Shown here: piece by piece, positions 49,141-57,868 of the stretch
Numbering within the stretch: position 1 is the first letter of the stretch
Layout of the letters: each line of letters begins with the position of its first letter
Origin: Scopulibacillus darangshiensis
Lineage (GTDB): Bacteria; Bacillota; Bacilli; Bacillales; Sporolactobacillaceae
Direction of reading: 5' to 3'
DNA: 58,066 bases
Assembly (NCBI RefSeq): GCF_004341035.1
Contig: NZ_SLXK01000027.1
Location: 1-58,066 of the forward strand
Notes under the pieces: generated by a model
The model's database searches: none
What the model was told of the DNA's origin: nothing
The model's input: only the letters and a program-made list of their open reading frames with translations
Position numbers and translations under genes: made by a program

Positions 49141-49163
49141 CGCTTCCCTTATTTTTATATTAA

Positions 49164-49373
49164 CTATTCAACATCATTATTTTCAGCCCAAGCAGTATAT
49201 GAGCCGCTTCCATCGCAGCCTTTGCACTCGAGTGCTGAAGGGAATTCATAGCTGTATTCAGTCAGATAACCCCTGCCGCTGCAATCCGGGCAGCGATCTG
49301 CGTCCTTTAGTCTGGATAAATGCTTTTCATATCTTCCTGATTTCCAATTCGATAGTGCGTTAAATAGATTCAT
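49164..49373 (-). CDS. Small protein with two CxxC zinc-ribbon motifs
   Basis: 69 residues, with AGAGGTGG 6 nt before ATG. CPDCSGRGY and CKGCDGSGSY, 22 residues apart, look like the cysteine-rich repeats of DnaJ's zinc domain and would bind one zinc. The N-terminus MNLFNALSNWKSGRYEKHL is helical and amphipathic. Similar short proteins occur in other bacilli (recollection); function unknown. No DnaJ J-domain is present. Confidence 0.75.
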   Translation of the reverse strand: MNLFNALSNWKSGRYEKHLSRLKDADRCPDCSGRGYLTEYSYEFPSALECKGCDGSGSYTAWAENNDVE

Positions 49374-49515
49374 TTTACCACCTCTGAAACAATCATTTTC
49401 TTTAGTTTGTATAAGGTGGTTAAGTTTTTATACATAAATGGTGTGCTTTCTTTGTACAATTCGCCATGTTAAGATGGCAATTAGTTATTAGAATGGCTGC
49501 TCAGGGGGAATGCAG

Positions 49516-50337
49516 GTGGAAAGGAATATACAAGAAAGAACGCCGAAGAAATTGCTAACGCCGGCGAGCGGCTATTTAAAAGGGTACAGCCATACGCTCA
49601 ACCCTTACGTCGGCTGTGCGTTTGGCTGCTCTTACTGCTATGTCAGACGAATGCCTGTAGCACTGTTTCGGAAGGAAGAGTGGGGGACGTGGGTCGATAT
49701 CAAGCGTTCAGCGAAGGAATCCTTTAAAAGAGAATTAAAAAATGCAAAAAGAAAAGACCCGCTCACCATCTTTATGTCTTCAAGCACCGATCCCTATCAA
49801 CCAATTGAGCATCGTGAAAAAATAACACAGGCACTCCTTGAAACGATGGCAGAGGAGCCGCCGGATTTTTTGTTTGTGCAAACGAGAAGCCCGCTCGTGA
49901 CAAGAGATATTGAACTATTCCGGGCACTTGGAAAACGTGTCTTGATCAGCATGACCGTTGAAACTGACCGGGACGATATTCGAAAAGCTTTCTCCCTTGC
50001 GGCACCGCCGATTCCGGCTCGGCTAAAAGCCATGGATACCATGAAAAATGCCGGCTTGGCCGTTCAGGCTGCTGTCTCCCCCGTGTTGCCAAGCACCGAG
50101 GATTTTGCCAAAACCCTTGCTGACCATGTTAGCCGGGTCGTTGTCGATGACTTTTTCATGGGTGACGGGACGGGCGGCAAGCGAACCAAGCAGCTTGGCA
50201 TCCACAAGCTTTTTAAAGAATTGGATGTTGAAGAATGGTACAACGATAAAGCATATATGAAAGTGGTGGAGGACCTTGAGGCATATTTCCCGCCTGATAA
50301 ACTTTTTATCAGTCAGGAAGGCTTTTTGCCTGGATAA
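49516..50337 (+). CDS. Radical SAM protein, SplB-like
   Basis: 273 residues from GTG at 49516, about 7 nt after AGGGGGA; ATG at 49510 lies almost on that site. The [4Fe-4S]-binding motif is CAFGCSYCY (C-x3-C-x2-C), as in spore photoproduct lyase-like radical SAM enzymes. TPASGYLKGYSHTLNPYVG and MSSSTDPYQPIEHR match the Rv2578c/SplB-like group, shorter than true SplB (about 340 residues). A repair or nucleic-acid role is likely but not proven. Confidence 0.82.
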   Translation: MERNIQERTPKKLLTPASGYLKGYSHTLNPYVGCAFGCSYCYVRRMPVALFRKEEWGTWVDIKRSAKESFKRELKNAKRKDPLTIFMSSSTDPYQPIEHREKITQALLETMAEEPPDFLFVQTRSPLVTRDIELFRALGKRVLISMTVETDRDDIRKAFSLAAPPIPARLKAMDTMKNAGLAVQAAVSPVLPSTEDFAKTLADHVSRVVVDDFFMGDGTGGKRTKQLGIHKLFKELDVEEWYNDKAYMKVVEDLEAYFPPDKLFISQEGFLPG

Positions 50338-50459
50338 TAAAGAGATTTTTCTCTTAAACAAACGTTTGATTAATGCCGCTGGCCGCCTGTGCGATATGGT
50401 CATCCCCATCTTCTCGCTAAAAGTTGATCAGATGTTCACATATTTTTACAACCAGCATT

Positions 50460-50488
50460 TTGATTTTAACGGACAATTGCCATATAAT
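50460..50488 (+). promoter_or_regulatory. Promoter of dgkB
   Basis: TTGATT (50460-50465), 17-nt spacer, TATAAT (50483-50488). Confidence 0.65.
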
Positions 50489-50552
50489 AAGAATGGTGAT
50501 TTTTGGCTCTCTTTTGGATGAGGGCTTTTAATTTTAGAACGGGTGATATGTT

Positions 50553-51506
50553 ATGAAGAGAGCAAGGTTGATATATAATCCAACTTCAGGCCGGGAATTA
50601 ATGAAAAAGAATGTGGCGTATATCTTATCCCGGCTTGAGCAAGCAGGATATGAGACATCGACACATGCGACAACCGGTGCCGGTGATGCGACGACAGCAG
50701 CGCGCTTAGCGGTCAAGCGGGAGTTTGATCTGGTGATTGCAGCGGGTGGGGACGGCACGATTAATGAAGTGGTTAATGGACTGGCTGAGCAACCCTATCG
50801 TCCCAAACTTGGCATTTTGCCTATGGGGACGACCAATGACTTCGCGAGGGCCATTAACATGCCAAAAACGATTGTCAAAGCCTGTGACGTCCTTTGTGAG
50901 GGTGTGGAAATGCCGATCGATGTCGGGAAGTCCAATGATATCGGAACAGAGAATGATAAATATTTTATTAATATCGCCGGCGGCGGTAAGCTGACCGAAT
51001 TAACGTATGACGTGCCGAGCAGGCTGAAAACGATGCTTGGCCAGCTTGCTTATTATCTTAAAGGCATCGAAATGCTGCCGTCGCTTAAGCCGACAAATGT
51101 CAGGATTGAATATGATGGGCGTTTGTTCGAAGGCGATATCATGCTGTTCTTAGTTGCAAACACGAATTCAGTCGGCGGATTTGAGAAACTGGCGCCTGAC
51201 GCTTCATTAAATGACGGGATGTTCGACATGCTGATCTTACAAAAAACGAATTTAGCGGAATTTATCCGTCTGGCAAGCCTGGCGCTTAGAGGCGAACACA
51301 TGAAGGATCCGAAGGTTATCTATGCCCAAGCGAACCGGATCAAAATTTATACCAATGAAAAGCTCCAGCTGAACATTGATGGCGAGTATGGCGGCGATCT
51401 GCCAGGCGAGCTCGTCAATCTCTACCAGCACCTTCAGCTGATCGTGCCAAGAGAAACAGCGGAAAAGCAAATGCTGCAAAAAGAAAAAACAGAGCTGCCC
51501 TCATAA
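50553..51506 (+). CDS. dgkB: Diacylglycerol kinase DgkB
   Basis: 317 residues. Phosphorylates diacylglycerol from lipoteichoic acid turnover to phosphatidic acid. RARLIYNPTSGRE at the start, AAGGDGTINEVVNGL as the nucleotide-binding motif, LGILPMGTTNDFARAI, and NIDGEYGGDLPGELVN near the end, the usual order for the soluble DgkB/YegS group. YerQ is the B. subtilis counterpart. Confidence 0.95.
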   Translation: MKRARLIYNPTSGRELMKKNVAYILSRLEQAGYETSTHATTGAGDATTAARLAVKREFDLVIAAGGDGTINEVVNGLAEQPYRPKLGILPMGTTNDFARAINMPKTIVKACDVLCEGVEMPIDVGKSNDIGTENDKYFINIAGGGKLTELTYDVPSRLKTMLGQLAYYLKGIEMLPSLKPTNVRIEYDGRLFEGDIMLFLVANTNSVGGFEKLAPDASLNDGMFDMLILQKTNLAEFIRLASLALRGEHMKDPKVIYAQANRIKIYTNEKLQLNIDGEYGGDLPGELVNLYQHLQLIVPRETAEKQMLQKEKTELPS

Positions 51507-51515
51507 AGTGTTCGG

Positions 51516-51549
51516 ATAAAAAAGATGGACAGGATTGTCTGTCTTTTTT
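51516..51549 (+). terminator. Terminator after dgkB
   Basis: AAAAAGA..GACAG (to 51532) pairs with CTGTC..TTTTTT (51539-51549) around a GATTGT loop. Confidence 0.65.
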
Positions 51550-51581
51550 AACAATGGTTTAAAGAAGATGGTGAAAATAAA

Positions 51582-52961
51582 ATGGCGGAAACACTCCCAG
51601 TAAAAAAGAATGATATTGTAGAAGTCACGTTCAACGATCTGACCCATGACGGATCGGGTGTTGCGAAGGTTGGCGGCTATGCGCTTTTCGTACCTGATGC
51701 CTTACCCGGAGAAACGGCCAGTGTGAAGGTTTTGAAAACCAAAAAAGGCTATGGCTATGGAAGACTCCTTGAAATAAAAGAAAAAAGCCCGAAGCGAGTC
51801 GATCCGCCTTGTGACATTTATGATCAATGCGGCGGCTGCCAGCTTCAGCATTTCAGCTATGAGGGGCAGCTTGATTACAAGCGTGGCTATGTTCGGGACG
51901 TTCTTGAACGGATCGGCGGTTTAAGCGGGATAAAGGTACATCCGACGCTTGGCATGGACGAGCCTTGGAGCTATCGGAATAAGGTCCAGGTACCTGTCGC
52001 GGAAAAGAACGGCGAGCTGATCGCCGGCTTTTACCGCAAGCGCAGCCACAGCATTGTCGACATGGACCATTGCCTGATTACGGATAAGGTGATCGATGAA
52101 ATCGTACAAACGGTCAAAAAGGTTGCCAAAGCTTGCGGGATTGCCCCTTACAACGAAGAAACCCACCGCGGGGTCCTGAGACACATTGTTGCTAGAATCG
52201 GACGGAACACCGGTGAAGTGATGGTTGTCCTCGTTACCAAAGGACAAGACCTACCGTTCCGCAAACGCTTTATCAAAGAGATTACCGAGAATTATCCAGC
52301 GGTGAAGTCGATTGTCCAGAACATCAATAATAAAAGGGCAAACACGATATTTGGCGCGGAAACACGAACCATATGGGGCCGCGATGTCATTTATGACAAC
52401 ATCGGCGACATCAGATTCGCCATCAGCGCCCGTTCGTTTTTTCAGGTCAATCCGAAGCAAACGCAGGTGATGTATGACCGCGCCCTGGAATACGCCGGTT
52501 TAACAGGACAGGAAACCGTCATCGACGCCTATTGCGGCATCGGCACGATCTCCCTGTTCCTGGCACAAAAAGCCGGCCACGTATACGGCGTTGAGATCGT
52601 TCCGGAAGCGATTGAAGACGCTAAAGCCAATGCCGAGCTTAATAATCTCGATAACGCCACATTTGAGGCGGGTAAAGCTGAAGACATCATCCCCGCTTGG
52701 TACGACGCCGGCGTCAAGGCTGACGTCATCGTCGTCGACCCGCCCCGCAAAGGCTGCGACGAAGCCCTTCTCCAGACGATGATCGACATGAAGCCGAAGC
52801 GGATCGTCTATGTCTCCTGCAACCCCGCCACATTAGCGCGGGATTTGAAGGTACTGGAAGCAGGCGGCTTTAAGACAATTGAAGTCCAGCCCGTCGACAT
52901 GTTCCCGCAGACCATGCATGTGGAGAGTGTGGCGAAGTCGGTTTTGGATGTGTCTAACTAA
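51582..52961 (+). CDS. rlmCD: 23S rRNA (uracil-C5)-methyltransferase RlmCD
   Basis: 459 residues. N-terminal TRAM domain ([25 protein letters not shown] is the core), then four cysteines for a [4Fe-4S] cluster ([11 protein letters not shown] and the later CLI), SAM-binding [16 protein letters not shown], and catalytic [12 protein letters not shown] after [10 protein letters not shown]. In B. subtilis YefA methylates both U747 and U1939. The last codons fall inside the left 49-bp repeat flanking dus. Codon use in the 3' third is richer in G+C than the 5' end. Confidence 0.94.
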   Translation: MAETLPVKKNDIVEVTFNDLTHDGSGVAKVGGYALFVPDALPGETASVKVLKTKKGYGYGRLLEIKEKSPKRVDPPCDIYDQCGGCQLQHFSYEGQLDYKRGYVRDVLERIGGLSGIKVHPTLGMDEPWSYRNKVQVPVAEKNGELIAGFYRKRSHSIVDMDHCLITDKVIDEIVQTVKKVAKACGIAPYNEETHRGVLRHIVARIGRNTGEVMVVLVTKGQDLPFRKRFIKEITENYPAVKSIVQNINNKRANTIFGAETRTIWGRDVIYDNIGDIRFAISARSFFQVNPKQTQVMYDRALEYAGLTGQETVIDAYCGIGTISLFLAQKAGHVYGVEIVPEAIEDAKANAELNNLDNATFEAGKAEDIIPAWYDAGVKADVIVVDPPRKGCDEALLQTMIDMKPKRIVYVSCNPATLARDLKVLEAGGFKTIEVQPVDMFPQTMHVESVAKSVLDVSN

Positions 52962-52999
52962 AATAAACTCTTCCGACACAAAATAAACGTATTGGATTC
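52951..52999 (+). repeat. 49-bp direct repeat flanking dus, left copy
   Basis: Matches 54112-54160 at 40 of 49 positions with no gaps; the shared core is ACTCTTCCGAC.CAAAATAA. The left copy includes the stop codon of rlmCD. Confidence 0.65.
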
Positions 53000-53054
53000 C
53001 AGGGTTTACTATAGTTTGATAAAAAGTGCTTAAGCATGGTATAGGTTTTATAAG

Positions 53055-53078
53055 AAGCCGGGACATCTTGGCTTTTTA
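53055..53078 (+). terminator. Terminator between rlmCD and dus
   Basis: AAGCC..GGACATC..GGCTT followed by TTT and ATTTT. Confidence 0.6.
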
Positions 53079-53129
53079 TTTTGGGGAAAAAGGCTTGTCT
53101 TGATGTCCCATAATGAGAGGATTTGAAAT

Positions 53130-54086
53130 ATGATAGATAATTTTTGGCGTGATTTACCACGACCGTTTTTTATACTCGCACCAATGGAAGACGTGACGGA
53201 TGTTGTTTTCCGCCATGTAGTAAGCGCGGCAGCCAGACCTGATGTGTTTTTTACAGAGTTTACAAACACGGAGAGTTATTGTCACCCAGAGGGGAACCAT
53301 AGTGTGCGTGGGCGATTAACTTTTACAGAAGATGAACAACCAATTGTGGCTCATATATGGGGGGATAAGCCTGAATTGTTTCGGCAAATGAGTATTGGTG
53401 TGGCGAAACAAGGTTTTAGAGGTGTGGATATCAATATGGGCTGTCCTGTAGCTAATGTGGCACCCAAAGGGAAGGGAAGCGGCCTTATCCGCCGTCCAGA
53501 AGTTGCTGCAGATATAATACAAGAAGCAAAAGCTGGGGGATTGCCGGTAAGTGTGAAGACAAGGCTTGGTTATACAGAAGTAGATGAATGGCATGACTGG
53601 ATAACGCACTTATTGAAACAAGACATCGTCAATCTATCTATTCATCTGCGTACAAGAAAGGAAATGAGCAATGTGGATGCTCATTGGGACCTGATTCCGG
53701 AGATTAAGAAACTTCGTGATCATGTGGCACCAGATACACTTTTGACAATCAATGGAGATATTCCCGACCGTCAAACTGGCCTCTCGCTCGCTAATCAATA
53801 CGGTGTTGATGGGATTATGATAGGGCGTGGTGTTTTTAATAATCCATTTGCATTTGAAAAACAGACGAAAGACCATAGCAGTAAGGAATTGCTTGATCTT
53901 TTAAGATTGCATCTGGATCTCTTTGATAAATATTCAACAGAATTAGGGCCGCGTCCATTCAAACCGCTTCGCCGCTTTTTTAAGATATATGTCCGCGGTT
54001 TTAGAGGGGCGAGTGAATTAAGAAATCAATTGATGGCGACAGAGTCAACAGATGAAGTGCGTGCCTTGCTCGATAACTTTGGGTGA
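53130..54086 (+). CDS. dus: tRNA-dihydrouridine synthase (YfjN-like Dus)
   Basis: 318 residues. FMN enzyme reducing uridine in t[19 protein letters not shown] replaces the usual APMAGVTD; catalytic Cys in [21 protein letters not shown]/phosphate-binding TLLTINGDI and [16 protein letters not shown]. It matches the Bacillus YfjN type rather than YacF (DusB). GAGAGG precedes ATG. It stands alone between two 49-bp direct repeats at a place where rlmCD normally ends a conserved block, so it may have been inserted or duplicated here. Confidence 0.93.
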   Translation: MIDNFWRDLPRPFFILAPMEDVTDVVFRHVVSAAARPDVFFTEFTNTESYCHPEGNHSVRGRLTFTEDEQPIVAHIWGDKPELFRQMSIGVAKQGFRGVDINMGCPVANVAPKGKGSGLIRRPEVAADIIQEAKAGGLPVSVKTRLGYTEVDEWHDWITHLLKQDIVNLSIHLRTRKEMSNVDAHWDLIPEIKKLRDHVAPDTLLTINGDIPDRQTGLSLANQYGVDGIMIGRGVFNNPFAFEKQTKDHSSKELLDLLRLHLDLFDKYSTELGPRPFKPLRRFFKIYVRGFRGASELRNQLMATESTDEVRALLDNFG

Positions 54087-54111
54087 AAGAAGTTAATACT
54101 TCTTTCTACTA

Positions 54112-54160
54112 TGTCCAACTAATAAATACTCTTCCGACCCAAAATAAACATTTCCGATTC
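54112..54160 (+). repeat. 49-bp direct repeat flanking dus, right copy
   Basis: See left copy at 52951. The right copy also shows an internal near-repeat, TTCCGACCCAAAATAAAC then TTCCGATTCAGAAAAAAC. Confidence 0.65.
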
Positions 54161-54198
54161 AGAAAAAACGGTCATAAAAAGACAACACATACAAATTC

Positions 54199-54230
54199 AG
54201 GCTGGACTCAGTAGTGATTCAGCCTTTTTC
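54199..54230 (+). terminator. Possible terminator after dus
   Basis: AGGCTG (54199-54204) and CAGCCT (54220-54225) with inner ACT/AGT pairing, then T tract. Confidence 0.5.
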
Positions 54231-54239
54231 TTTTTGTCC

Positions 54240-54395
54240 AACATTTCTCATACAATAGGACATCCAACATCCAGACAACTCGTTTATTGGGAACCAGCCG
54301 AGCGGGTTGCACAGCTAAGAGGCGTAAAGTCCAATGTGTTACCACAGTCCTATATGATCACCAAAAACGACATTTTAACCAAAATAGCGGAATGA
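54240..54395 (+). pseudogene. Unidentified gene fragment
   Basis: An open frame of 51 codons without a start encodes a protein-like segment containing GHPTSRQLVYWEPAERVAQL and SYMITKNDILTKIAE before a TGA. Its end lies in a partial copy of repeat A (54380-54404). Composition suggests real but truncated coding sequence; family not recognised. Confidence 0.35.
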
Positions 54396-54404
54396 CAGTC
54401 CTAT
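54380..54404. repeat. Repeat A, single reverse-complement unit
   Basis: AAAATAGCGGAAT..CAGTCCTATA, a lone unit between two gene fragments, suggesting it marks a junction. Confidence 0.55.
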
Positions 54405-54406
54405 AA

Positions 54407-54499
54407 CTATATCAACCACTACAAGGATGAGTGGGAATTTAGGGTACAACACCTATTTACTTTCAGATGCCACAGCAGCTTTCGGAATGTAGGATCATA
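54407..54499 (+). pseudogene. Isochorismatase-family hydrolase fragment
   Basis: The frame reads ISTTTRMSGNLGYNTYLLSD then ATAAFGM and a stop. This resembles the core of cysteine hydrolases of the isochorismatase family (T-R-M-A-G-N-L-G-Y and S-D-A-T). Everything before and after is missing; it starts right after the repeat A unit. Confidence 0.5.
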
Positions 54500-54504
54500 G
54501 CGGC

Positions 54505-54645
54505 AATTATATAGATGAAGGTCGTGAATATAGCAGAGAAAGACGATTCCTACGGGAGAAAACTGGAATATACCCGGAGCAGGATTGATTTCGGGTAAAG
54601 AAATCATCCAGATAGCACGTCAAGCAACTGGTAACCGAAAGATAA
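54505..54645 (+). pseudogene. Partial duplicate of the downstream NAD(P)-binding gene
   Basis: The sequence 54521-54645 is almost identical to about 56127-56246 in the intact gene downstream (AATATAGCRGARAAAGACG to ACTGGTAACCGAAAGATA). One extra G in CTACGGGAGAAAAC shifts the frame and the copy has neither start nor end. It lies immediately before the TetR operator region. Confidence 0.8.
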
Positions 54646-54700
54646 AAGGAGTTAATTGAACATTACACTTGCATTTGGTATTAAATTTGGTTATTATGTA

Positions 54701-54714
54701 ATTGATTAATCAAT
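54701..54714. promoter_or_regulatory. Palindromic operator O1 before tetR gene
   Basis: ATTGATTAATCAAT, a perfect 14-bp palindrome 27 nt before the start codon; similar palindromes occur at 55306 and 55458. Confidence 0.65.
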
Positions 54715-54740
54715 AAATAACTATGAGTAGGTGCTTTATT

Positions 54741-55259
54741 ATGATTAGACCAAAAAAGGGAAATCGTAAGGAAGAAATTCTCGAGGCGGGATTAGAAGTA
54801 TTTTCAAAAAGAGGTTATTATAATACAACTACCGCACTCATTGCAGAAGAAGCAGGCATTTCTCAACCTTATGTCTTTAGATTCTTTAAAACGAAGGAAG
54901 AGTTGTTTATCTCAGCATTAGACCGAGCATTTGAAAGGATCCTTCAAACTTTTAAAAATGTGGAGTCGAGCCCAGAGCAACTCGTTGCCAAAATGATTGA
55001 AGCCTATGAGGAGCTGTCTGTATTATATCCTAATGAAATTGCCTTGCAGGTGACAGGCATTTCAGTAACAGAAAAAGCTATACGGAATGCCATGAAAAAG
55101 GGGTTGTCCAGCATTAGAAGCTACACTTTGGAAAGATTTAAATCAGCAGGGATAAAGAACGTTGAAAGAGAAGTTACTACATTTTTGGCAAGAGGGATAT
55201 TATGCAATATTTCTTATTTCTTAGATCTTCCTGAGCTTATTGATGGTCAAATAAAATAA
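54741..55259 (+). CDS. TetR/AcrR-family transcriptional regulator
   Basis: 172 residues from ATG at 54741 (AGTAGGTG 7 nt upstream); the ATG at 54723 is a worse fit. N-terminal helix-turn-helix TTALIAEEAGISQPYVFRFFKTKEELF; the ligand-binding C-terminal part is divergent. Three TTGAT/ATCAA palindromes, one before this gene and two before the next, make it the likely repressor of both. AT-rich compared with the backbone. Confidence 0.88.
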   Translation: MIRPKKGNRKEEILEAGLEVFSKRGYYNTTTALIAEEAGISQPYVFRFFKTKEELFISALDRAFERILQTFKNVESSPEQLVAKMIEAYEELSVLYPNEIALQVTGISVTEKAIRNAMKKGLSSIRSYTLERFKSAGIKNVEREVTTFLARGILCNISYFLDLPELIDGQIK

Positions 55260-55305
55260 ATAATCGAGTCAAGTTGATTATTTATTTTTCATATAAACTT
55301 TAGTA

Positions 55306-55320
55306 ATTGATTGATCAATA
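55306..55320. promoter_or_regulatory. Palindromic operator O2
   Basis: ATTGATTGATCAATA: TTGAT and ATCAA halves around TGATCA, between tetR and the NAD(P)-binding gene. Confidence 0.55.
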
Positions 55321-55457
55321 ACTTTTGTGGAGATGAATAAATTAAATTAAACGCATTTGACTATGTTTCTATCGCGATTATTTTGGTCGTCAGTTGATGG
55401 GACTTAATCCCAAAGAAAATGGTTTGAAACGTTAACATATTGGGTTCTTTTCGATAT

Positions 55458-55479
55458 TTATTGATTGATCAATCAATAA
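55458..55479. promoter_or_regulatory. Palindromic operator O3, perfect 22-bp
   Basis: TTATTGATTGA followed directly by its reverse complement TCAATCAATAA, 20 nt before the start codon of the next gene. The best operator candidate. The rest of 55260-55457 is AT-rich and empty. Confidence 0.75.
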
Positions 55480-55499
55480 CTAAAAAGGAGCGATATAAA

Positions 55500-56453
55500 A
55501 TGAAAACGGCGATTGTATTAGGAGCAACTGGTGGAACAGGTCAGGTTATTGTTCCAGAATTACTGGACAGAGGAATAGAAGTCATTGCTTTCGGGCGTTC
55601 CCAAAATAAATTGAAAGCATTAGTGGAGGAACACGATTACAATCCAAGATTGTCATACAAGCTGGGGGATATATTTGATTACCAAACAATTGTAGACGCT
55701 GCAAAAGATACGGACGTTATATTCCAATGTGCAAATGTTAAATATCAAGAGATGGAAAAACAACTTCATTTGCTTGGGGAAAGTGTTATGAAAGCAGCAG
55801 AAATTCTAGGAAAAAGGATTGTCATTGTAGATGGTATCTATGTATATGGACATCAAGTTGCGAAGGGGAATGAAAATCATCCACAACAGCCACATACGAA
55901 AAAAGGTAAAATAAGAGTAGAATTCGGGCAAATGATATTCAGTAACAAATGGAAAAGGGCAAAAGCATTAATTGTCAGGTTGCCGGATTATTACGGTCCT
56001 ACCTCACAAAATTCTTATCTGCAGCCTACACTAGAAGGGATGGCTGCCAATAAAATTTCTGTTTTTATTGGGAATTTGAAAACACCTCGTGAATATGTCT
56101 ATTTGCCGGATGCCGCCAAAATGATTGTGAATATAGCGGAAAAAGACGATTCCTACGGAGAAAACTGGAATATACCCGGAGCAGGATTGATTTCGGGTAA
56201 AGAAATCATCCGGATAGCACGTCATGTCACTGGTAACCGAAAGATAGTTATCCCTCTAACTATAAATGCTATTCGTTTCACCGGATTGTTTAATTCGTTT
56301 ATGAGAGAAATAGTTGAGATCATGTACCTTACCAAAGAAGGATTTGTTTTGAGTGGGGAAAAATATGAAAAACGTATCGGCCCAATCCCAGTAACTCCTT
56401 TCAAAAACGGCCTTGAAGAAACATTACGACTTTTAATGCGTAATAAAAATTAG
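55500..56453 (+). CDS. NAD(P)-dependent epimerase/dehydratase-like protein
   Basis: 317 residues from ATG at 55500, 8 nt after AAGGAG; the longer frame from 55440 runs through the operator. Extended/atypical SDR: Rossmann motif VLGATGGTGQVIVPELL, LGDIFDYQTI, and GIYVYGHQV where the usual YxxxK is expected. LVRLPDYYGPTSQNSYL is typical of atypical SDRs. Substrate unknown; TetR control suggests response to a small molecule or electrophile. Part of it is duplicated at 54521-54645. Confidence 0.85.
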   Translation: MKTAIVLGATGGTGQVIVPELLDRGIEVIAFGRSQNKLKALVEEHDYNPRLSYKLGDIFDYQTIVDAAKDTDVIFQCANVKYQEMEKQLHLLGESVMKAAEILGKRIVIVDGIYVYGHQVAKGNENHPQQPHTKKGKIRVEFGQMIFSNKWKRAKALIVRLPDYYGPTSQNSYLQPTLEGMAANKISVFIGNLKTPREYVYLPDAAKMIVNIAEKDDSYGENWNIPGAGLISGKEIIRIARHVTGNRKIVIPLTINAIRFTGLFNSFMREIVEIMYLTKEGFVLSGEKYEKRIGPIPVTPFKNGLEETLRLLMRNKN

Positions 56454-56576
56454 CGTTCAGGGATATCAACCTGAATGTGTTATAGATTAATATACAATAA
56501 AGATTATTTAGTCAGACCCCGGAAAAAGTAAAAGCATTTTAAATTGTATAATGGGATGTACGAAGGAGAGAAAATA

Positions 56577-57098
56577 ATGGATAGCGAAATTATAAAGATA
56601 AGAAAAGCGGTTTTAACCGACGCAAAAGGAATAGGAAAAGTACATGTTGACAGTTGGAAAACAACGTATGTCAATATTGTTCCTGACGAATACTTGAATA
56701 ATCTATCTTATGAAAAAAGAGAAGAGTTATGGCTAAACAACATCGCTGAAGGCGGTGTATATATAGCAGAAAACCAAAATGGAGAAATTGTTGGATTTTC
56801 CTCTGGAGGTAAAGAAAGAAGTGGTAAATATTGTGGATTTGATGGGGAATTATACGCCATCTATATTTTAAAAGAGTATCAGGGACAAGGTATTGGAAAG
56901 GCACTTATCAAACCAATCATAGTTGAAATTAAAGAAATGGGATTAAACTCAATGCTTGTTATTGTTTTAAAGGATAATATTTCTCGTTTATTCTATGAAG
57001 CACTTGGTGGCAAAAAATTAGATGAAATTTATACAGAAATTGCAGGGAAGCAACTATCTGAATTTGTGTATGCCTGGGAAGATATTAACAATATTTAA
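56577..57098 (+). CDS. GNAT-family N-acetyltransferase
   Basis: 173 residues from ATG at 56577 (GAAGGAG 8 nt upstream). Acetyl-CoA-dependent acyl transfer; motif A is YILKEYQGQGIGKALIKPI (R/Q-x-x-G-x-G/A form), motif B SRLFYEALGGKKLDE. HVDSWKTTYVNIVPDEYL at the N-terminus is typical of a common Bacillus GNAT subgroup. Acceptor unknown. Confidence 0.88.
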   Translation: MDSEIIKIRKAVLTDAKGIGKVHVDSWKTTYVNIVPDEYLNNLSYEKREELWLNNIAEGGVYIAENQNGEIVGFSSGGKERSGKYCGFDGELYAIYILKEYQGQGIGKALIKPIIVEIKEMGLNSMLVIVLKDNISRLFYEALGGKKLDEIYTEIAGKQLSEFVYAWEDINNI

Positions 57099-57146
57099 AT
57101 TTTCTATATAAAATAGTTACAATCATTCGCGAAATGAGGTTTTAGT

Positions 57147-57713
57147 ATGAAAAGTGAAATAAGGAAGTTGTCACCAGAACAACATGAAGAGATACTTAGA
57201 ACATTGAAAGCCCGGTTTGAGAAATACATGAATCGCCATAAGGAACTTGAATGGGCAAAAGTACAAGAAAAGCTAGAAACTAATACTGATAAACTGTGGT
57301 CGCTTAATGAGATGGAAAGAACTGGCGGTGAACCGGATGTTATCGTTCATGATAAACAGACAGACGAATACGTTTTTTATGATTGTTCGGCGCAAAGTCC
57401 CAAAGACCGCAGAAGTGTTTGTTACGACCGTGAAGCGCTGGAGTCAAGGAAAAAACACAAACCACAAAACAACGCTATTGATATGGCTGCTGACATGGGT
57501 ATAGAGATTTTAACGGAAGAACAATACCGGGAGCTGCAGGGACTTGGAAATTTCGATACTAAAACATCGAGCTGGGTGAAAACACCTGATAATATTAGAA
57601 AGCTCGGTGGGGCCATCTTTTGTGACCGGCGCTATGACACTGTCTTTGTGTACCACAATGGAGCAGACTCCTACTATGCTGCTAGGGGCTTCCGTGGGAT
57701 GCTTAGGGTCTGA
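57147..57713 (+). CDS. DUF4256 domain protein
   Basis: 188 residues, soluble. RTLKARFEKYMNRHKELEW at the N-terminus, ERTGGEPDVI, YDCSAQSPKDRRSVCYDREAL and GNFDTKTSSWVKTPDNIR are characteristic of DUF4256. GAGG is 9 nt upstream. Function unknown. Confidence 0.88.
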   Translation: MKSEIRKLSPEQHEEILRTLKARFEKYMNRHKELEWAKVQEKLETNTDKLWSLNEMERTGGEPDVIVHDKQTDEYVFYDCSAQSPKDRRSVCYDREALESRKKHKPQNNAIDMAADMGIEILTEEQYRELQGLGNFDTKTSSWVKTPDNIRKLGGAIFCDRRYDTVFVYHNGADSYYAARGFRGMLRV

Positions 57714-57730
57714 ATCTTGGAGGTGTGAAT

Positions 57731-57868
57731 ATGAAATTTCGTGAGTTCGGGTTGATTTTAACAAGGAAACAAAATCCGACTGTGCTACGTTTTGATGTTG
57801 ATTCAGTCCGTCCCTCTCTTTTCGTTTTTTCCATGTTCTCAACTATGGATCCCCCTTTAGAGAAATGA
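57731..57868 (+). CDS. Possible small ORF with strong ribosome binding site
   Basis: 45 codons from ATG with TTGGAGGTG 6 nt upstream, starting MKFREFGLILTRKQNP. The second half (VRPSLFVFSMF) is not obviously protein-like and the opposite strand is also open, so coding is doubtful. From 57869 to 58066 nothing clear is seen apart from a 15-codon ORF (58012-58059, MAIPLDISVNYTGFN) behind GAGGGG. Confidence 0.3.
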   Translation: MKFREFGLILTRKQNPTVLRFDVDSVRPSLFVFSMFSTMDPPLEK

